Origin: an uncultured Woeseiaceae bacterium
GTDB lineage: Bacteria; Pseudomonadota; Gammaproteobacteria; Steroidobacterales; Woeseiaceae
Direction: 5' to 3'
DNA length: 7,583 nt
NCBI GenBank assembly: GCA_945787435.1
Contig: CALZHX010000190.1
Coordinates: 1-7,583, forward strand
Shown: piece after piece, positions 6,628 to 7,583 of the stretch
Layout: each line of letters opens with the position of its first letter
Position numbering within the stretch: position 1 is the stretch's first letter
Translations under genes and position numbers: made by a program
Notes under the pieces: model-generated
Seen by the model: the letters and a program-made list of their open reading frames with translations, nothing else
Database searches by the model: none
Told to the model about the DNA's origin: nothing

Positions 6628-7583
6628 CTAATTCTGTTTAACGGTCTGATTGAACAGCGGTCGAAGTCGCGAGATCCCTTCGCGGATATCGTCTTCGTCG
6701 TAATGCGCGAAGCTGAGCCTCAGGTAGTTTTTCAGTTTGCGTTTACTTGAGAACAAGGAGCCGGTCGTAAAACCGGTTTCGCACTTGTGTGCTTTCTTGC
6801 GCAGTGTCCCTGTGTTCACTGACTCATCGAAACGTAACCAGAAAAAATAACCGCCATCCGGTCGCGACCACTCGGCAAGACCATCGAAGTGCTGGTGCAG
6901 GGCTTTATCCATCGCTTCGACGCGGCCGCGATACGTATTGCGAAGTTTCTCGACGTGCGCGTCGAGCAATCCCCTGTCGATGGCATGCCGCGCGATGTGC
7001 GAGCTGATGTGATTAATGCACCCACCACTGTGAATGAATCCGATCGTCAGTAATTTCTCAATGAGTGCACTCGACGTTTGAATCCAGCCAAGGCGCATGG
7101 CCGGCGCGAGTATCTTGGAGAACGAACCCAGCGATATTACGACGCCGCTATCTATCATCGTGCCGTAGGCCGGTGGCGGCTTGTCGAAATAATGCAGCAG
7201 TTGATACGGCTCGTCGGCAACGATAAGGAACTGGTGTTTCCGCGCCAGCCTGACAATGTCCTGCCGCCGACTTGCGGAGGAACTGTGCCCGGTAGGATTG
7301 TGGTAACTCGGGATCGTGTACAGGAACGCGGGCGAGTGTATTGCCAATGCCTGTTCAAGCGCCTCGACGCGCGGCCCGTCCTCGTCCATCGGGATGCCAA
7401 TAATGTTCAGCCCATGATCACGAAATATCTGGAACGCCAGGAAATAACTCGGTTCCTCGACAAACACGGTATCGCCGGGCCTGGCGAAGATTGTGGACAC
7501 CATGTCGATTGCCTGCGAGTTGCCGCCCGTAATAAACAGATGGTCCGCTGACGCGGTTGCACCGTACTGGGCGCTCAGGAACG
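6628..7583 (-). CDS. PLP-dependent class I/II (fold type I) aminotransferase, 5' end outside window
   Basis: The frame is open to the right edge, giving 317 visible residues (counting from FLSAQYG at the edge). The ATG at 7503 is internal, because ITGGNSQAID upstream of it is a typical conserved aminotransferase segment. Visible motifs are PSYHNPTG (cofactor-binding Asn ~95), ADEPY (Asp ~123, Tyr ~126), GSFSK with the PLP-binding lysine ~156, GGYFFWLRF, and LRLSF with the substrate carboxylate-binding arginine ~288. The protein should move an amino group between an amino acid and a 2-oxo acid. The closest group is the 2-aminoadipate or aromatic/branched-chain-like enzymes, but substrate cannot be assigned. 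About 80-100 residues are missing for a plain enzyme. If far more are missing, a GntR DNA-binding domain (MocR-type regulator) is possible. It heads the operon with OsmC and the cytochrome. Confidence 0.92.
   Translation of the reverse strand, partial: FLSAQYGATASADHLFITGGNSQAIDMVSTIFARPGDTVFVEEPSYFLAFQIFRDHGLNIIGIPMDEDGPRVEALEQALAIHSPAFLYTIPSYHNPTGHSSSASRRQDIVRLARKHQFLIVADEPYQLLHYFDKPPPAYGTMIDSGVVISLGSFSKILAPAMRLGWIQTSSALIEKLLTIGFIHSGGCINHISSHIARHAIDRGLLDAHVEKLRNTYRGRVEAMDKALHQHFDGLAEWSRPDGGYFFWLRFDESVNTGTLRKKAHKCETGFTTGSLFSSKRKLKNYLRLSFAHYDEDDIREGISRLRPLFNQTVKQN

Noticed and set aside
7078..7551. A 157-residue plus-strand open frame opposite the aminotransferase
   Set aside because: The opposite strand carries all the PLP-enzyme motifs in this stretch. 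The plus frame shows no family signature.

Overview
The window looks like an ordinary chromosomal segment of a moderately GC-rich gammaproteobacterium. This rests on gene content: an Hsp15 (HslR) tail, an RluA-type pseudouridine synthase, a DmdC/FadE-type acyl-CoA dehydrogenase and a c'-type cytochrome. Genus cannot be judged from sequence alone. I see no tRNA, rRNA, insertion sequence, CRISPR array or phage gene.

Left part (1-3202, + strand). The last 52 residues of a heat-shock protein 15 gene run into an RluA-family pseudouridine synthase through a 4-base GTGA overlap, so the two RNA-related genes are probably translationally coupled. After a 169-base gap that holds only a weak hairpin comes a second coupled pair, joined by an ATGA overlap. 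It consists of a 473-residue multi-pass membrane protein that I do not recognise and a 212-residue lipoprotein with a von Willebrand factor A (vWA) metal-binding site. This pair is the best candidate here for an undescribed envelope system.

Middle (3236-5745). A TetR-family repressor (- strand) and a 603-residue acyl-CoA dehydrogenase (+ strand) diverge from an 83-base regulatory region. That region holds three tandem TTACG-N4-CGTAA palindromes at an exact 15-base period. Two promoter-like sequences face each other around the same dyad centre (3885.5). The layout suggests that one repressor, probably responding to an acyl-CoA or related ligand, controls both its own gene and the dehydrogenase.

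Right part (5757-7583, - strand). A PLP-dependent aminotransferase (5' end outside the window), an OsmC-family protein and a small exported c'-type cytochrome lie head to tail with gaps of 14 and 2 bases, as in an operon. The Shine-Dalgarno sequence of the cytochrome is written in the last codons of the OsmC gene. The operon converges on the dehydrogenase with only 11 bases between stop codons.
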